Translations under genes and position numbers: made by a program
The notes under the pieces: generated by a model
Database searches by the model: none
Told to the model about the DNA's origin: nothing
Seen by the model: the letters and a program-made list of their open reading frames with translations, nothing else
NCBI GenBank assembly: GCA_965227215.1
Contig: OZ245729.1
Span: 434,001 to 498,000 of the forward strand
Length of the DNA: 64,000 nucleotides
Direction: 5' to 3'
Origin: Gracilimonas sp965227215
GTDB taxonomy: Bacteria; Bacteroidota; Rhodothermia; Balneolales; Balneolaceae
Shown here: positions 1-9,143 of the stretch, piece by piece
Numbering within the stretch: the first letter of the stretch is position 1
Layout: each line of letters opens with the position of its first letter

Positions 1-1259
1 ACCATAAGCCCCCGAAGGTGTTGATCCAGATAAAACTCAGGATACATTTTAATCTTTAGATAGTCATTGGTTGGCGTTCCGATACCTCTGTTTAAATACA
101 AATACCGCCCTTCTGCCTGATCAGTATTATATGTTTGATAGGCCACTGCTTCAAATTCGATGTTCAGGTTTACGGCTGCTTTGGGTATTGCGTAACTGAG
201 TGAGCTTAACAAGGTAAAAGTTATGGGTTCTCCAACATTATCCGTGTGTTCTAGGTCATCTAACAGTAACTGTCCATTCAGTGTAAGGTTTTTGAATTGA
301 GTCCATAACATTCCGCCCAGCATCAAATTATTCTGGTCGTTTTTAGGATAGTTATCGGAAACGAAAGATGATATAAGAAGTGGATTACTGTATTTCAATG
401 ATAACCCCGAGTTGGTACCGGAATATAAAATAGACTCAAAGAAAGTTAACCTCAGGTTGGGAAAAGGATGTATATTGATGCGATGCATAGTAATAAACCG
501 CCTTTTAGCTCCCTCTCTGTATGGATCTCCGACAAATACATCATTTTCTGATATACTGTTCAATTCCCCAAAAATACTCTGGAAAGACACATACTTGCCT
601 CCAAAGCTAATATTCAGCTGGTCGAAAGAATGAGCATTGGTACTCACAATGGAAGAAGCCTCGCCGAATTTTCCCCAATGGTTTTGAAATCTTCCTAACA
701 TCACCCGAAGATTGTTGCTTTGATATCCTACATAGGAATCCTCAGCACGTATAAACAGGCGGCGTGCAGCATCGATTCCATCGGGGTCCTGATCGTAGTA
801 ATAATCGTGACGAAAGGATAGCTGACCAACAAAATCACCTTTTTCCATATACCCTGTAAGCGTAGCCGCAGGATATACATACGGATCCTGATTCAATGGG
901 TCTGAAACGACGAGTCGTTCGGTATCACTGATCACTGGAGAAACTGATAACTCTGTTCCTATTTCATTGTCATCAGCTTTATTTAACTCCACCCTTTCTT
1001 TTATCAGGTTCAGCCACACCTTTTCATTCTCCGATAATTCATCTTCATTAATCCGGCCTATGGATTGCTTTACCTGACCGTAGGAATAAGGGAGCACGGT
1101 TGGGTCAAGATCAAGCATTTTACCCCGATGCTGTAGTCGTTGGATGTATTCGTAGGTATAGTCAGAAAGAGTCAATATCCTGCTATCCTGCGCATATGCA
1201 CTTACTGCAAGTAAAGAAAGAATTATGGTGAGAAGAGCACCTTTTAAATTGTTGAGCAT
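1..1259 (-). CDS. Wzi-like outer-membrane beta-barrel protein, C-terminus cut by window edge
   Basis: I translated this open-ended gene directly; it starts at an ATG at 1259 and runs off the left edge without a stop. The N-terminus (MLNNLKGALLTIIL..., ending near AYAQ) is a signal peptide. The remainder alternates aromatic and polar residues as in an outer-membrane barrel and includes GRFQNHWGKFGEASS and RLTFFESILYSG, patterns I associate with capsule-assembly Wzi family proteins. Wzi members help retain or assemble surface polysaccharide. The family call is from memory of the pattern; the missing C-terminus prevents a length check. It is oriented like the mlaC and tolC-like genes behind it, with a 124-base spacer. 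Confidence 0.6.
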   Translation of the reverse strand, partial: MLNNLKGALLTIILSLLAVSAYAQDSRILTLSDYTYEYIQRLQHRGKMLDLDPTVLPYSYGQVKQSIGRINEDELSENEKVWLNLIKERVELNKADDNEIGTELSVSPVISDTERLVVSDPLNQDPYVYPAATLTGYMEKGDFVGQLSFRHDYYYDQDPDGIDAARRLFIRAEDSYVGYQSNNLRVMLGRFQNHWGKFGEASSIVSTNAHSFDQLNISFGGKYVSFQSIFGELNSISENDVFVGDPYREGAKRRFITMHRINIHPFPNLRLTFFESILYSGTNSGLSLKYSNPLLISSFVSDNYPKNDQNNLMLGGMLWTQFKNLTLNGQLLLDDLEHTDNVGEPITFTLLSSLSYAIPKAAVNLNIEFEAVAYQTYNTDQAEGRYLYLNRGIGTPTNDYLKIKMYPEFYLDQHLRGLM

Positions 1260-1383
1260 CAAGAAATTTGATAATTAATCTTTTGAACAGACCAAGTTAA
1301 ATCACTCAAGAGTTTTTATGAAATGTAATTTAAACCCAATCTAACGGACAGCTATTAGTTTGAAGATGTACTGATATTGAGGA

Positions 1384-1977
1384 CTAAGCCCGGGCAGCTC
1401 TTTTTCTTAAGCTTTCTAACAATGGCTCAAAACCTTTTTGATTGATTATGCGCTGAAACTGACGATTGTATGATGAAGCAGTTGATACATCATCAATTTC
1501 CATATCTACAATTACCCACTGCCCGTCCTGATATTCCATCTCATAATTAACCGGTGTACGCACATTTTTAAGCTGAGCAAGCGTTTCAACCCGAGCTTCA
1601 TCACCTTCTACCTGAATATCCTGATAGGTGACTTTTGCGCGATATATATCCAGCTTATTCAAAGACTGATCTCTCACGATGGTCGCAAAAAGATCGACGA
1701 ATTCGGTTCTCTTTTCTGTGGAAATGGTATCGTAGGTTTCCTCAAGGGCTTCTTTGGCCATGGCCTCAAAGTTTATCACCCCGTTAATAATCTCTTTCAG
1801 CTGCTGGCGCTGTTCGTCGGTATATTCCGTGCCTTCGGGTCCCACAAGTTCTTTGATTTGCTCATCTCGTTCTTCCAGCAGCGTTCGAATATCTTCAGCT
1901 GTTTGTTGGGCTGTAACTGTAGCCGATAAGATGATACCTAATAGAAAAGTAGTAATGACCGTTTTTAACATATGCAT
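1384..1977 (-). CDS. MlaC/Ttg2D-like phospholipid-binding ABC transport protein
   Basis: The 197-residue product has a signal peptide (ending around VTAQQ) and a single MlaC-type domain. The region FEAMAKEAL...TEFVDLFATIVRD and the late motif DMEIDDVSTASSYNRQF match the periplasmic lipid-binding MlaC/Ttg2D family, which shuttles phospholipids between the outer membrane and an inner-membrane ABC transporter (MlaFED). No mlaE, mlaF or mlaD is in the window, so the partner transporter is elsewhere. Two in-frame ATGs exist (1977 and 1971); the second gives MLKTV, a more usual signal-peptide start. It lies 8 bases behind the TolC-like gene, so the two are probably co-transcribed, which suggests envelope lipid or efflux work. 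Confidence 0.8.
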   Translation of the reverse strand: MHMLKTVITTFLLGIILSATVTAQQTAEDIRTLLEERDEQIKELVGPEGTEYTDEQRQQLKEIINGVINFEAMAKEALEETYDTISTEKRTEFVDLFATIVRDQSLNKLDIYRAKVTYQDIQVEGDEARVETLAQLKNVRTPVNYEMEYQDGQWVIVDMEIDDVSTASSYNRQFQRIINQKGFEPLLESLRKRAARA

Positions 1978-1985
1978 TGTCTGAA

Positions 1986-3370
1986 TCAGTTTGTTATTAA
2001 CGTAGTTAACGGAATGCCTGCCGATTTATTCAGTTTTGCCAGCGATGAATTATACTCAAAAATACGCTGCTTTAATTGAAGTTTTAGCTCCAACTCTTTA
2101 CGCATGGCGTCGATCAGGTCTTTCACTTCCCCCATACCAAAATCGTAATCCAGTTGTTCCTGCCTCAGCCACCTTTTGGAAGTAACAAGGGCTTCATCGG
2201 TTTGTTCAACTTTTACATCAGCCAGCGAAGCTTGCCGGTAATTGTTGGTAACCTCAAGCAGTATTCCATCCTTGGCAGCATCCTGAGCATAAGAAGCTTG
2301 TTTCAACTGAATTTTGCTTCGTTCAATGTTAGCCTTGATTGAGAAAAAGTTCAGCTTTTGGCGAATGGTAAACCCAAATCCCCCTGTAAATAGGTTAGTA
2401 TTATTCTGGATAAAAGGGTTCGACTGACGCGGACGATTAGGAGTATTCGCAAAATTAACATAACCGGCCAGATACAAACCGGGTAAATTTTGCTTTTTAA
2501 GGGAAGTAATATAAGTCTCGGTGGCTTCTTCTCCTATTTTAAGAGCTTTAAGCTCGGGGCGATTATTAAACGCTGCGTTTTGATAAAATCGACCGGTTCA
2601 ATATTAGCAGCAACCGGATCCAGAAACCGAACCTGTGGCTCAAATACATTTCCCTCTTCATTTCGAAGTACATAATTCCAGGTTTCTTTTACGAAGTTCA
2701 TATTCTCTTTTACCTCCGCTTTCTGGATTTCGAACTCCGATTTATAAATCTCAAACTTAAATACTTCCGACTCGTCCAGGCTGCTATCTCCGTCCTCTCT
2801 CATTTCATTGATCTGGCGTTCGATCTGGTTCACTTTGTCCTGGGCTTCGTCCAATAACCGCTCAATTTCCAAAGCTAACACATAGCTGAAGTATAGGTCG
2901 AAGAGTCTTAATTCCAGATCGGCTTGCTTTGCATCAAAACTGTACTGAGCAGCTTCAGCTCCCAATTTTGCTGCCTCAACCGCCTTGTTAATAGCTCCCC
3001 AGGTAAACACCGGCTGAACGGCTGAAAGCTGAAACTTGGTGTATACAGCCCAATCACTCCAGTTGTTGCGGAGGTTGGGATCGAGGTAATACTCATCTTC
3101 ATTAAGGTCAGTACGGTCACTCTCAACACCCGGTACGAGACCATGCTGGGTATCTAACCTCATATTTGGGATAATCCGTTGAGCTTGTGCTTGTTTGATC
3201 TTATTCTCAGCAATTTCTACATCCTGCTGCTGATATTTCATCTGCCCTGAATTATCTAGGGCTCTATTCAGAAAAGTATTAAAATCAATTTGAAGAGTAT
3301 CCTGAGCAACACTCAATGAACTGAAGGCAAGCAGAAGAAAAACAAGCGATAAAAGAATTCGTGCTGTCAT
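1986..3370 (-). pseudogene. TolC-family outer-membrane efflux protein, split by a one-base frameshift
   Basis: Two reading frames together encode one TolC-like protein. The first (3370 down to 2534, 278 residues) has a signal peptide ending at SVAQ and the first coiled-coil/beta half. It then runs out of frame at FIKTQRLII. Shifting frame by one base at the T4 run 2578-2581 (A4 on the coding strand) restores AAFNNRPELKALKIGEEA, and the second frame continues to LTTLITN at 1986. The repaired product is about 461 residues, normal for the family. TolC proteins form the outer-membrane duct of efflux or type I secretion systems. It may be a real inactivating mutation or a homopolymer sequencing error; the rest of the gene looks intact. 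Confidence 0.85.
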
Positions 3371-3439
3371 ATTAATTTATTGGTTTGAAGCGTAAACGCA
3401 TGCACGATGATATTATTTAAAACCCACTATATAAAACAG

Positions 3440-3463
3440 AAATAGCCCCAAAAGGGGCTATTT
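3440..3463 (-). terminator. Rho-independent terminator after tRNA-Ser
   Basis: A perfect 10-base inverted repeat (AAATAGCCCC / GGGGCTATTT) encloses a 4-base loop. Read on the minus strand it lies just past the tRNA-Ser 3' end and is followed by a T-rich stretch. It would end the long minus-strand unit that carries the atp genes and the tRNA. It sits upstream of the tolC-like gene start at 3370. Confidence 0.75.
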
Positions 3464-3467
3464 GTTG

Positions 3468-3554
3468 CGGAGAGCGAGGGATTCGAACCCCCGGAGACCG
3501 TGAGGCCTCAATGGTTTTCAAGACCACCGCATTCGACCACTCTGCCAGCTCTCC
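3468..3554 (-). tRNA. tRNA-Ser (anticodon UGA)
   Basis: Read on the minus strand, the sequence has a 7-bp acceptor stem (GGAGAGC with GCTCTCC), a class II long variable arm (GAGGCCTCACGGTCTC), the T-loop GGTTCGAATCC, and the anticodon loop CTTGAAA with anticodon TGA. It is 87 nt to the discriminator G, and CCA is not encoded. The anticodon reads UCA and related serine codons. Its first base is also the last base of the atpG stop codon, so it is probably cut from the atp read-through transcript. A hairpin terminator follows immediately. Confidence 0.95.
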
Positions 3555-4450
3555 TAATTTTCACTCAGTGCTTGCGCACCGGAAACAATTTCTGAAATTT
3601 CAGTTGTAATCGCACTTTGTCGGGCCTGATTGTACTCAAGGCGTAAGTCGCGTTCGAGTTCTTTGGCATTTTCGGTTGCACTGTCCATTGCGGTCATTCG
3701 TGCACCCTGCTCCGAAGCATTCGACTCAAGTACGGCTCGCCATAGTTGCATGTTCAGATGCAAAGGCAACAATCGATCTAATATTGCCTGCGAATTCGGC
3801 TCGTAAAGGTAATCAATAGCTTGCTTAGATGCATTATCAGAATCACTTTTTGTGATATCTTCTGTATCTATAGGAAGTACTTTCTGTACTTTACGATTCT
3901 GTGCAATTACAGACTTAAATTCGTTGTATGCGATATACACTTCATCAAAATCGCCGTCCACAAATTGTGCTGTAGCAGCTTCCATTATTCTTGAAGTGGC
4001 ATTGTACTGAATGTCATCAAAAAAACCAGGGAAGCTATTAATTACATCATACTTTCTTTTCTTGAAGTAAGCCGAAGCTTTCTTTCCAATAGTAACCATA
4101 GATAGTGTTTTATTATCCAGGTGACTTTGGAAATCACTATTCAGTCGGCTTTCCACCTCTTTAAAAAGGTTGTTATTGAATCCACCGCATAATCCACGAT
4201 CAGATCCCACAACAATAAAAAGTACGTTTTTAACCTCTTCGGGTTTACGCATTACCGGATTAGTGGCGTTACTGTTTTCAGCAAGCCTGCCTGCTACTTC
4301 TTCAATCTTAGATGCATAAGGACGCGTTTGGGTCATGCGATCCTGTGCTTTTCTAAGCTTGGCAGCAGCTACCATTTTCATAGCCTTGGTGATCTGCTGT
4401 GTATTATTAACAGATGATATCCGGTTTCGTATGTCTCGAAGATTCGCCAT
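3554..4450 (-). CDS. atpG: ATP synthase F1 subunit gamma
   Basis: The 298-residue product is the central rotor stalk of F1. The N-terminal MANLRDIRNRISSVNNTQQITKAMKMVAAAKLRKAQ and the C-terminal ARMTAMDSATENAKEL...YNQARQSAITTEISEIVSGAQAL are both gamma-subunit signatures, forming the antiparallel coiled coil. Length is usual for bacterial gamma. It is the last subunit gene of the operon, 13 bases after atpA, and its stop codon shares a base with tRNA-Ser. Confidence 0.97.
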   Translation of the reverse strand: MANLRDIRNRISSVNNTQQITKAMKMVAAAKLRKAQDRMTQTRPYASKIEEVAGRLAENSNATNPVMRKPEEVKNVLFIVVGSDRGLCGGFNNNLFKEVESRLNSDFQSHLDNKTLSMVTIGKKASAYFKKRKYDVINSFPGFFDDIQYNATSRIMEAATAQFVDGDFDEVYIAYNEFKSVIAQNRKVQKVLPIDTEDITKSDSDNASKQAIDYLYEPNSQAILDRLLPLHLNMQLWRAVLESNASEQGARMTAMDSATENAKELERDLRLEYNQARQSAITTEISEIVSGAQALSEN

Positions 4451-4463
4451 CTATGCTAATTCT

Positions 4464-6074
4464 TTATTTGGTTGCTGTAACCTGATCAATTACGGATTCC
4501 GCTACTTCGATAAGCTTACTGCCAAATGTGTCGTCCAATACGCCACTGTCAGCTAATTTACTCATCTCATCTTCATACTTGATGCCAATGGTTTCAAGAT
4601 ATTGGCTTTCAAACTCTTCAATCTGTTCTACAGCAAGTTTATCAAGCAAGCCTTCATCATTAATTTTCAGAAGAGCGATTTGCTGCTCAACCGGTAGTGG
4701 TTGATATACATCCTGCTTAAGCAATTCTACTGTTCGCTCACCCTTACGTAGTTGAGCCTGTGTAGAAGGATCCAGATCCGATCCGAATTTTGCAAAAGCT
4801 TCCAGCTCACGATACTGAGCAAGGTCAAGCTTCAAGGTACCGGACAGTTTCTTCATGGATTTCACCTGAGCAGATCCACCCACACGAGATACCGAAGTAC
4901 CTACGTCGATAGCAGGGCGGATACCCTGGTTAAATAAGTCAGTATCCAGGAAGATCTGACCATCCGTAATCGAAATTACGTTAGTCGGGATATAAGCAGA
5001 AACATCACCGGCTTGCGTTTCAATAACCGGAAGTGCTGTCAAGGAACCGCCGCCTTTAACTTTAGGCTTCAGTTCATCAGGGATGTTATTCATCTCACCT
5101 GCTACTTTATCATCATTGATAATTTTCGCAGCGCGCTCCAGAAGGCGACTGTGCAGATAGAATACATCACCAGGATAAGCTTCACGGCCTGGAGGACGCT
5201 TCAGCAATAGGGAAAGCTCACGGTAAGCTACCGCTTGCTTGGAAAGGTCATCATAAATTACCAATGCATGACGGCCGGTATCACGGAAGTATTCACCGAT
5301 GGTAGCACCGGCAAAAGGTGCGATATAACGCATAGGTGCAGAAGAACTGGCAGGAGCCGATACGATGGTTGTGTAATCCATAGCTCCGTTTTCTTCCAGA
5401 ACTTTACGAATTCCGGCAACAGTGGAGCCTTTCTGTCCAACAGCAACGTAAATACAGTGAACAGGCTTCTCAGTTCCCTGAGTAGCTTTCTGATTGATGA
5501 TGGTATCAACAGCAACAGAAGTTTTTCCTGTTTGTCGGTCACCGATAATCAACTCACGCTGTCCACGACCAATTGGTATCAGAGAGTCAATAGACTTTAG
5601 ACCTGTTTGAAGAGGCTCTTTTACCGGCTCACGATAAATTACACCCGGAGCTTTACGCTCAAGCGGCAGGCGGATAGTTTCTCCACCTACAGCGCCTTTA
5701 CCGTCAATGGGGTTACCGAGAGGATCAATCACACGACCAAGAAGGCCTTCGCCTACGTTGATGGATGCAATATCATTGGTCCGTTTTACGGTATGCCCTT
5801 CCTGAACGGCACTTGATGAACCGAAGAGTACGATACCAACGTTATCTTCCTCCAGGTTAAGTACCATTCCGGTTACAGGTTCGCCTTTTTCATTTTTTGA
5901 ATCCGGCAGCTCAACCAATTCACCGGCCTGAACTTTAGAAAGCCCATACACGCGAGCGATACCGTCACCTACCTCAAGTACGGTACCCACATCGTAGGTA
6001 TCAGCTTCGTTGTCAAAGCCTGATAATTGTTTTCGTAATATGGCTGAAACTTCGTCTGGTCTGACTTGACTCAT
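4464..6074 (-). CDS. atpA: ATP synthase F1 subunit alpha
   Basis: The 536-residue product carries the F1 alpha N-terminal beta-barrel. It has a Walker A loop GDRQTGKT at about residues 178-185 and the alpha/beta family signature PAIDVGTSVSRVGG. Alpha alternates with beta in the catalytic hexamer; its own nucleotide site is non-catalytic. It lies between atpH (31 bases upstream) and atpG. The partner beta gene (atpD) and epsilon (atpC) are absent from this operon and from the window, so the F1 sector must be completed from a second locus. Confidence 0.98.
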   Translation of the reverse strand: MSQVRPDEVSAILRKQLSGFDNEADTYDVGTVLEVGDGIARVYGLSKVQAGELVELPDSKNEKGEPVTGMVLNLEEDNVGIVLFGSSSAVQEGHTVKRTNDIASINVGEGLLGRVIDPLGNPIDGKGAVGGETIRLPLERKAPGVIYREPVKEPLQTGLKSIDSLIPIGRGQRELIIGDRQTGKTSVAVDTIINQKATQGTEKPVHCIYVAVGQKGSTVAGIRKVLEENGAMDYTTIVSAPASSSAPMRYIAPFAGATIGEYFRDTGRHALVIYDDLSKQAVAYRELSLLLKRPPGREAYPGDVFYLHSRLLERAAKIINDDKVAGEMNNIPDELKPKVKGGGSLTALPVIETQAGDVSAYIPTNVISITDGQIFLDTDLFNQGIRPAIDVGTSVSRVGGSAQVKSMKKLSGTLKLDLAQYRELEAFAKFGSDLDPSTQAQLRKGERTVELLKQDVYQPLPVEQQIALLKINDEGLLDKLAVEQIEEFESQYLETIGIKYEDEMSKLADSGVLDDTFGSKLIEVAESVIDQVTATK

Positions 6075-6105
6075 TGTAATCTAAGATTAATAAAACTGTT
6101 TTAAT

Positions 6106-6654
6106 TTATTCCGTTGCTGTATTCAGGAATACATCTTCAAGCTGTTCCAATTTATGCTTGATGGTACCATCAATAACTGTATCAGCTATTTTCACGGCCA
6201 TACCGCCTTTCAGGTCTTCCTGCACTTTAACTGTAATGTTCACCTTCTTTCCGGTTACATCTTCCAGTTTTTTAATGACCTGAGCTTTCTGCTTGTCGTC
6301 CATTTCATTGGCAACAAACACTTCTGCTTCAATGATACCTGCATATTCATTATAGATATCTGTAAAAGCATGAGTGATTTCATCAAGGATATTCTGACGA
6401 TTTTTACGTGCAATCAGAGTGATAAATTTATATACCAGTTCACTTACTTTTCCTTCGAAAAGAGCTTCCAGTGCATTTACCTTTTTATCTGGCTTGATGA
6501 TCGGGCTCTTCAAAAACAATTGCAGTTCCCGCGAACCTTCGATCGTGTTCTTTAATATCTGAACATCTTCGAAGGTGCGTTCTACTGCATCCTGTTCTTT
6601 AGCAAGCCCCAAAAGTGCAGTGGCGTAACGGCGTGCCGCTTTAGATACCAGCAT
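6106..6654 (-). CDS. atpH: ATP synthase F1 subunit delta
   Basis: The 182-residue product matches the delta/OSCP family: helical N-terminal domain (RRYATALLGLAKEQDAVE), then a C-terminal part with KVQEDLKGGMAVKIADTVIDGTIKHKLEQL, the conserved OSCP signature. Delta sits on top of F1 and holds the peripheral stalk (subunit b) to alpha. It follows atpF by 10 bases, in the standard b-delta-alpha order, and starts at an ATG with MLVSKAARRYA. Confidence 0.96.
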   Translation of the reverse strand: MLVSKAARRYATALLGLAKEQDAVERTFEDVQILKNTIEGSRELQLFLKSPIIKPDKKVNALEALFEGKVSELVYKFITLIARKNRQNILDEITHAFTDIYNEYAGIIEAEVFVANEMDDKQKAQVIKKLEDVTGKKVNITVKVQEDLKGGMAVKIADTVIDGTIKHKLEQLEDVFLNTATE

Positions 6655-6664
6655 TTATAATTGG

Positions 6665-7189
6665 TTAATTTTTCGGAAGGTCGGATAGAAAACTATCCAC
6701 CAGCTTGTTATTCTTTTCAGTATCAAGCTCTGAATCGATAATGATAGAAGCAGATTTCACGGCAAGTTTTGCCACTTCTTCTCTCAATTCTACCAAAGCT
6801 TGTTTCTTTTCTTGCTCAATAGAAGTTCTGGCCTGCTCAATAATTTGATCGGCCTCTTCTTTCGCTTTCTTGATGCGTTCGGAGCGAATTAGTTCCGCCT
6901 CTTCAGCAGCTTCTTTACGAATCTGCTGTGCTTTTACTTCAGCTTCCCGAAGAGCTTTCTCGTTATCCTTAGAGATTTGCTCGGCTTTAGCCAGCGCTTT
7001 CTCTGCAGACTCCAAGGAGTCTTTAATTTTAGACTCTCGCTCTTCAAGCGCTTTCATAATAGGGGGAACTGCATATTTTGACATCAATAGGATGAAAACA
7101 ACCATAGTGATGGCAATCCACCAGGCAAACCCGGTGTTAAATGAGAGCAACCCCCCTCCGCCTGCTAAAAGTAGCATAGAGTTTATCAC
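6665..7189 (-). CDS. atpF: ATP synthase Fo subunit b
   Basis: The 174-residue product has one N-terminal membrane helix (TGFAWWIAITMVVFILLM) followed by SKYAVPPIMKALEERESKIKDSLESAEKA and a long charged coiled coil of A, E, K and Q. This is the peripheral stalk subunit b. It starts 4 bases after the atpE stop, so translation of the two is probably coupled. Only one b-type gene is present (no b' duplicate). Confidence 0.96.
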   Translation of the reverse strand: MINSMLLLAGGGGLLSFNTGFAWWIAITMVVFILLMSKYAVPPIMKALEERESKIKDSLESAEKALAKAEQISKDNEKALREAEVKAQQIRKEAAEEAELIRSERIKKAKEEADQIIEQARTSIEQEKKQALVELREEVAKLAVKSASIIIDSELDTEKNNKLVDSFLSDLPKN

Positions 7190-7193
7190 GATA

Positions 7194-7409
7194 TTAACCC
7201 AAGAAGATGATCAGTGCACAAATAACCGCACAGAAGAGAGCAACACCCTCAATAAATACTGCAGTTAAAAGCATAGCACCTCGGATATCTCCGGAAGCTT
7301 CAGGCTGACGCGCAATACTTTCTGTGGCGGCTTTACCGATCATTCCGATACCAAGTCCGGCACCAATTGCTACGATTCCTGCTCCAATACCTGCTGCTAA
7401 AAGTCCCAT
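7194..7409 (-). CDS. atpE: ATP synthase Fo subunit c
   Basis: The 71-residue product is a two-helix hairpin that forms the membrane rotor ring. Helix 1 is the glycine-rich AAGIGAGIVAIGAGLGIGMIG; the polar loop has the conserved RQPEA; helix 2 has the ion-binding glutamate in VFIEGVALF. The glutamate is followed by G rather than S/T and helix 1 lacks the usual Q, which argues for proton rather than sodium coupling (inference). It lies between atpB and atpF. Confidence 0.97.
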   Translation of the reverse strand: MGLLAAGIGAGIVAIGAGLGIGMIGKAATESIARQPEASGDIRGAMLLTAVFIEGVALFCAVICALIIFLG

Positions 7410-7451
7410 ATTTCTTTTGTTTTGTTTTAGTTGATTATGGTTTTTTTAAGT

Positions 7452-8525
7452 TCAATTTGCTTGTTCAGCAATATGCTCTGCGTGATATCCTTCCTCGTCG
7501 TGTGCATGATCTTCGGCAGCCATTCCAATGAATACGGCTGAAAGAATGGTAAATACATACGCCTGCAACAAGGCTACAAAAGCCTTCAAAAAATACAATG
7601 CTGCAGTTAGAGGTACAGATAACAGACCTGCCATCCCATAGGCCCCACCGGGACCAAAGAGATCAGCAAAAATGAAGATCAACCCGAGAATCGCGATAAT
7701 CATCATCTTTCCTGATAACATGTTGGCAAAAAGTCGAATAGCGAGAGCGAATGGCTTGGTGAACAACCCAAGGATTTCAACCGGAGTCAAAATTAAACGA
7801 GTCCAGCCCGGCACTCCCGGAAACCAGAATACGTGTGCCCAGTGATCTTTGGTGCCACTGAACTGGGTAATAAAAAAGGTGATTGCTGCCAGCGTTGCCG
7901 TAACAGTTAAGTCAGCTGTAGCGGTAGCTGCCCATGGCAACAGACCAAAAAGGTTCATAAATGCGATACCCATGAAAATGGAGAACAGATACGGCACGTA
8001 CTTTTTATACTTGTCGTCACGAATATTGTCTTTAGCAATGTTATCGCGCACGAACTCAAAAAGAATTTCAAATATATTCTGAAAACTTCCTTTAGGCTCT
8101 GTATCCCGACCTATCCCTTTTTTGTATTTGCGCGCCATGGAAATGGTTATCCAAAGAACGAGGGCCACACTTATCCAAAAATACATAAGGTGAGAAGTGA
8201 TAGAGAAGTCAACTTTAATACTCCCGCCATTCGCAGGAACAATTGCACCCGCTTCAGACATAGTAAACTCGTCAGAAGCTTCGGCTTTTTTTGTGGAACT
8301 ATAAAAACTTAATTGAGACTGGCCGGAAGCATCTTCCCAATAAAAAATGCGGGGAAGATAAATTTTACCGAACGGCGTCTTAAAATAATCGTGATCAAGA
8401 ACAGTTCCCATTACATCGATTATCGGCTCATCATCCCCTTTAGCTTGGTCAGCCGCAAAAGTGTTTGAGGTGCTTATACTTAAAAATAAAAGAGTTAAGA
8501 AAACTCGACGCAGGGTTTGAATCAT
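7452..8525 (-). CDS. atpB: ATP synthase Fo subunit a
   Basis: The 357-residue product is the stator channel of Fo. It has a signal-like N-terminus (ending near TFAADQAK), a soluble N-terminal extension, then membrane helices with the essential arginine in FALAIRLFANMLSGKMM and the last-helix motif LQAYVFTILSAVFIGMA. It is longer than E. coli subunit a mainly because of the extracytoplasmic N-terminal part, as seen in Bacteroidota relatives. The C-terminus ends in a His/Glu/Asp-rich tail. It is preceded by atpI-like and atpZ-like genes. Confidence 0.97.
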   Translation of the reverse strand: MIQTLRRVFLTLLFLSISTSNTFAADQAKGDDEPIIDVMGTVLDHDYFKTPFGKIYLPRIFYWEDASGQSQLSFYSSTKKAEASDEFTMSEAGAIVPANGGSIKVDFSITSHLMYFWISVALVLWITISMARKYKKGIGRDTEPKGSFQNIFEILFEFVRDNIAKDNIRDDKYKKYVPYLFSIFMGIAFMNLFGLLPWAATATADLTVTATLAAITFFITQFSGTKDHWAHVFWFPGVPGWTRLILTPVEILGLFTKPFALAIRLFANMLSGKMMIIAILGLIFIFADLFGPGGAYGMAGLLSVPLTAALYFLKAFVALLQAYVFTILSAVFIGMAAEDHAHDEEGYHAEHIAEQAN

Positions 8526-8530
8526 TGTCT

Positions 8531-8917
8531 TTAACTGCCGCTCTTTTGAAGAATTTTGTTAATAAAAATCATTTCCGTTACAGATTGGCAAAGATAGGAA
8601 ATTATGAAACTAACTGTAAAGTAGATTTCATCAATTTTTGTCACTCCAAGCAAAATTCCGAACAAAATGAGCACTAACAGAAAGCGGATGGCTGTAGAGA
8701 AGAAAAATATTTTTATAAAGGTGGAGGTTTTGGTCTCTCTGAAGGTGTCAAATATCCACGCGCTGCTAATCACAAATACAGAGCTGAGCATAGCACCGGT
8801 CAGAACTGCAATTCCTTCCAGTTCACCTACTGCAAAGAAGCCACCGGATATCAAAATCAGAAGACCTGAAACCTGTGAAGTGCTTTTTACCACACTCTGG
8901 CCGTTATTTTCTATCAT
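8531..8917 (-). CDS. AtpI-like four-helix membrane protein of the atp operon
   Basis: The 128-residue product has four hydrophobic helices (near residues 18-35, 37-55, 68-90 and 98-115) and no enzyme motif. Its place, 5 bases before atpB, fits the 'ATP synthase protein I' slot, a poorly conserved family that helps assemble the c-ring. The start overlaps the preceding atpZ-like gene by 14 bases, suggesting translational coupling. Assignment rests on topology and position, not on a sequence signature. Confidence 0.65.
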   Translation of the reverse strand: MIENNGQSVVKSTSQVSGLLILISGGFFAVGELEGIAVLTGAMLSSVFVISSAWIFDTFRETKTSTFIKIFFFSTAIRFLLVLILFGILLGVTKIDEIYFTVSFIISYLCQSVTEMIFINKILQKSGS

Positions 8918-9131
8918 TATCCTGTTGATTTAGCTTTTTAGCTATTCGTGCAATCATCAACCCGAAATTAATCATACCAACCAACACCCCGGTTAAAGTT
9001 AGCCAGGGCGTCAGTTCAAAATATTGATCAAGATAATACCCCCCGACAATGGGCAGCGCCATCGAAACGGCAATTTCTAACCCAAGGCCTACATATTCGG
9101 CGTATTTATCGGGCAGCAGATTGTGAAGCAA
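8904..9131 (-). CDS. AtpZ/AtpI-family small membrane protein
   Basis: The 75-residue product has two membrane helices around a conserved PIVGGYYLDQYFELTPWLTLTGVLVGM segment. This is the pattern of the short AtpZ-type proteins annotated as putative F1Fo-ATPase subunits, with the G-x-x-L-D and P-W-x-T/L features. AtpZ is reported to act with AtpI in c-ring assembly or magnesium/calcium transport. It begins the ATP-synthase block of the operon, 12 bases after the bactofilin stop. Confidence 0.75.
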   Translation of the reverse strand: MLHNLLPDKYAEYVGLGLEIAVSMALPIVGGYYLDQYFELTPWLTLTGVLVGMINFGLMIARIAKKLNQQDNDRK

Positions 9132-9143
9132 TTATTTAGTTGG

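Noticed and set aside
412..633. Plus-strand frame of 73 codons
   Set aside because: It lies wholly inside the minus-strand Wzi-like gene and has no recognisable product.
6154..6555. Plus-strand frame of 133 codons
   Set aside because: Antisense to atpH, with no family motifs; a shadow of a real gene.
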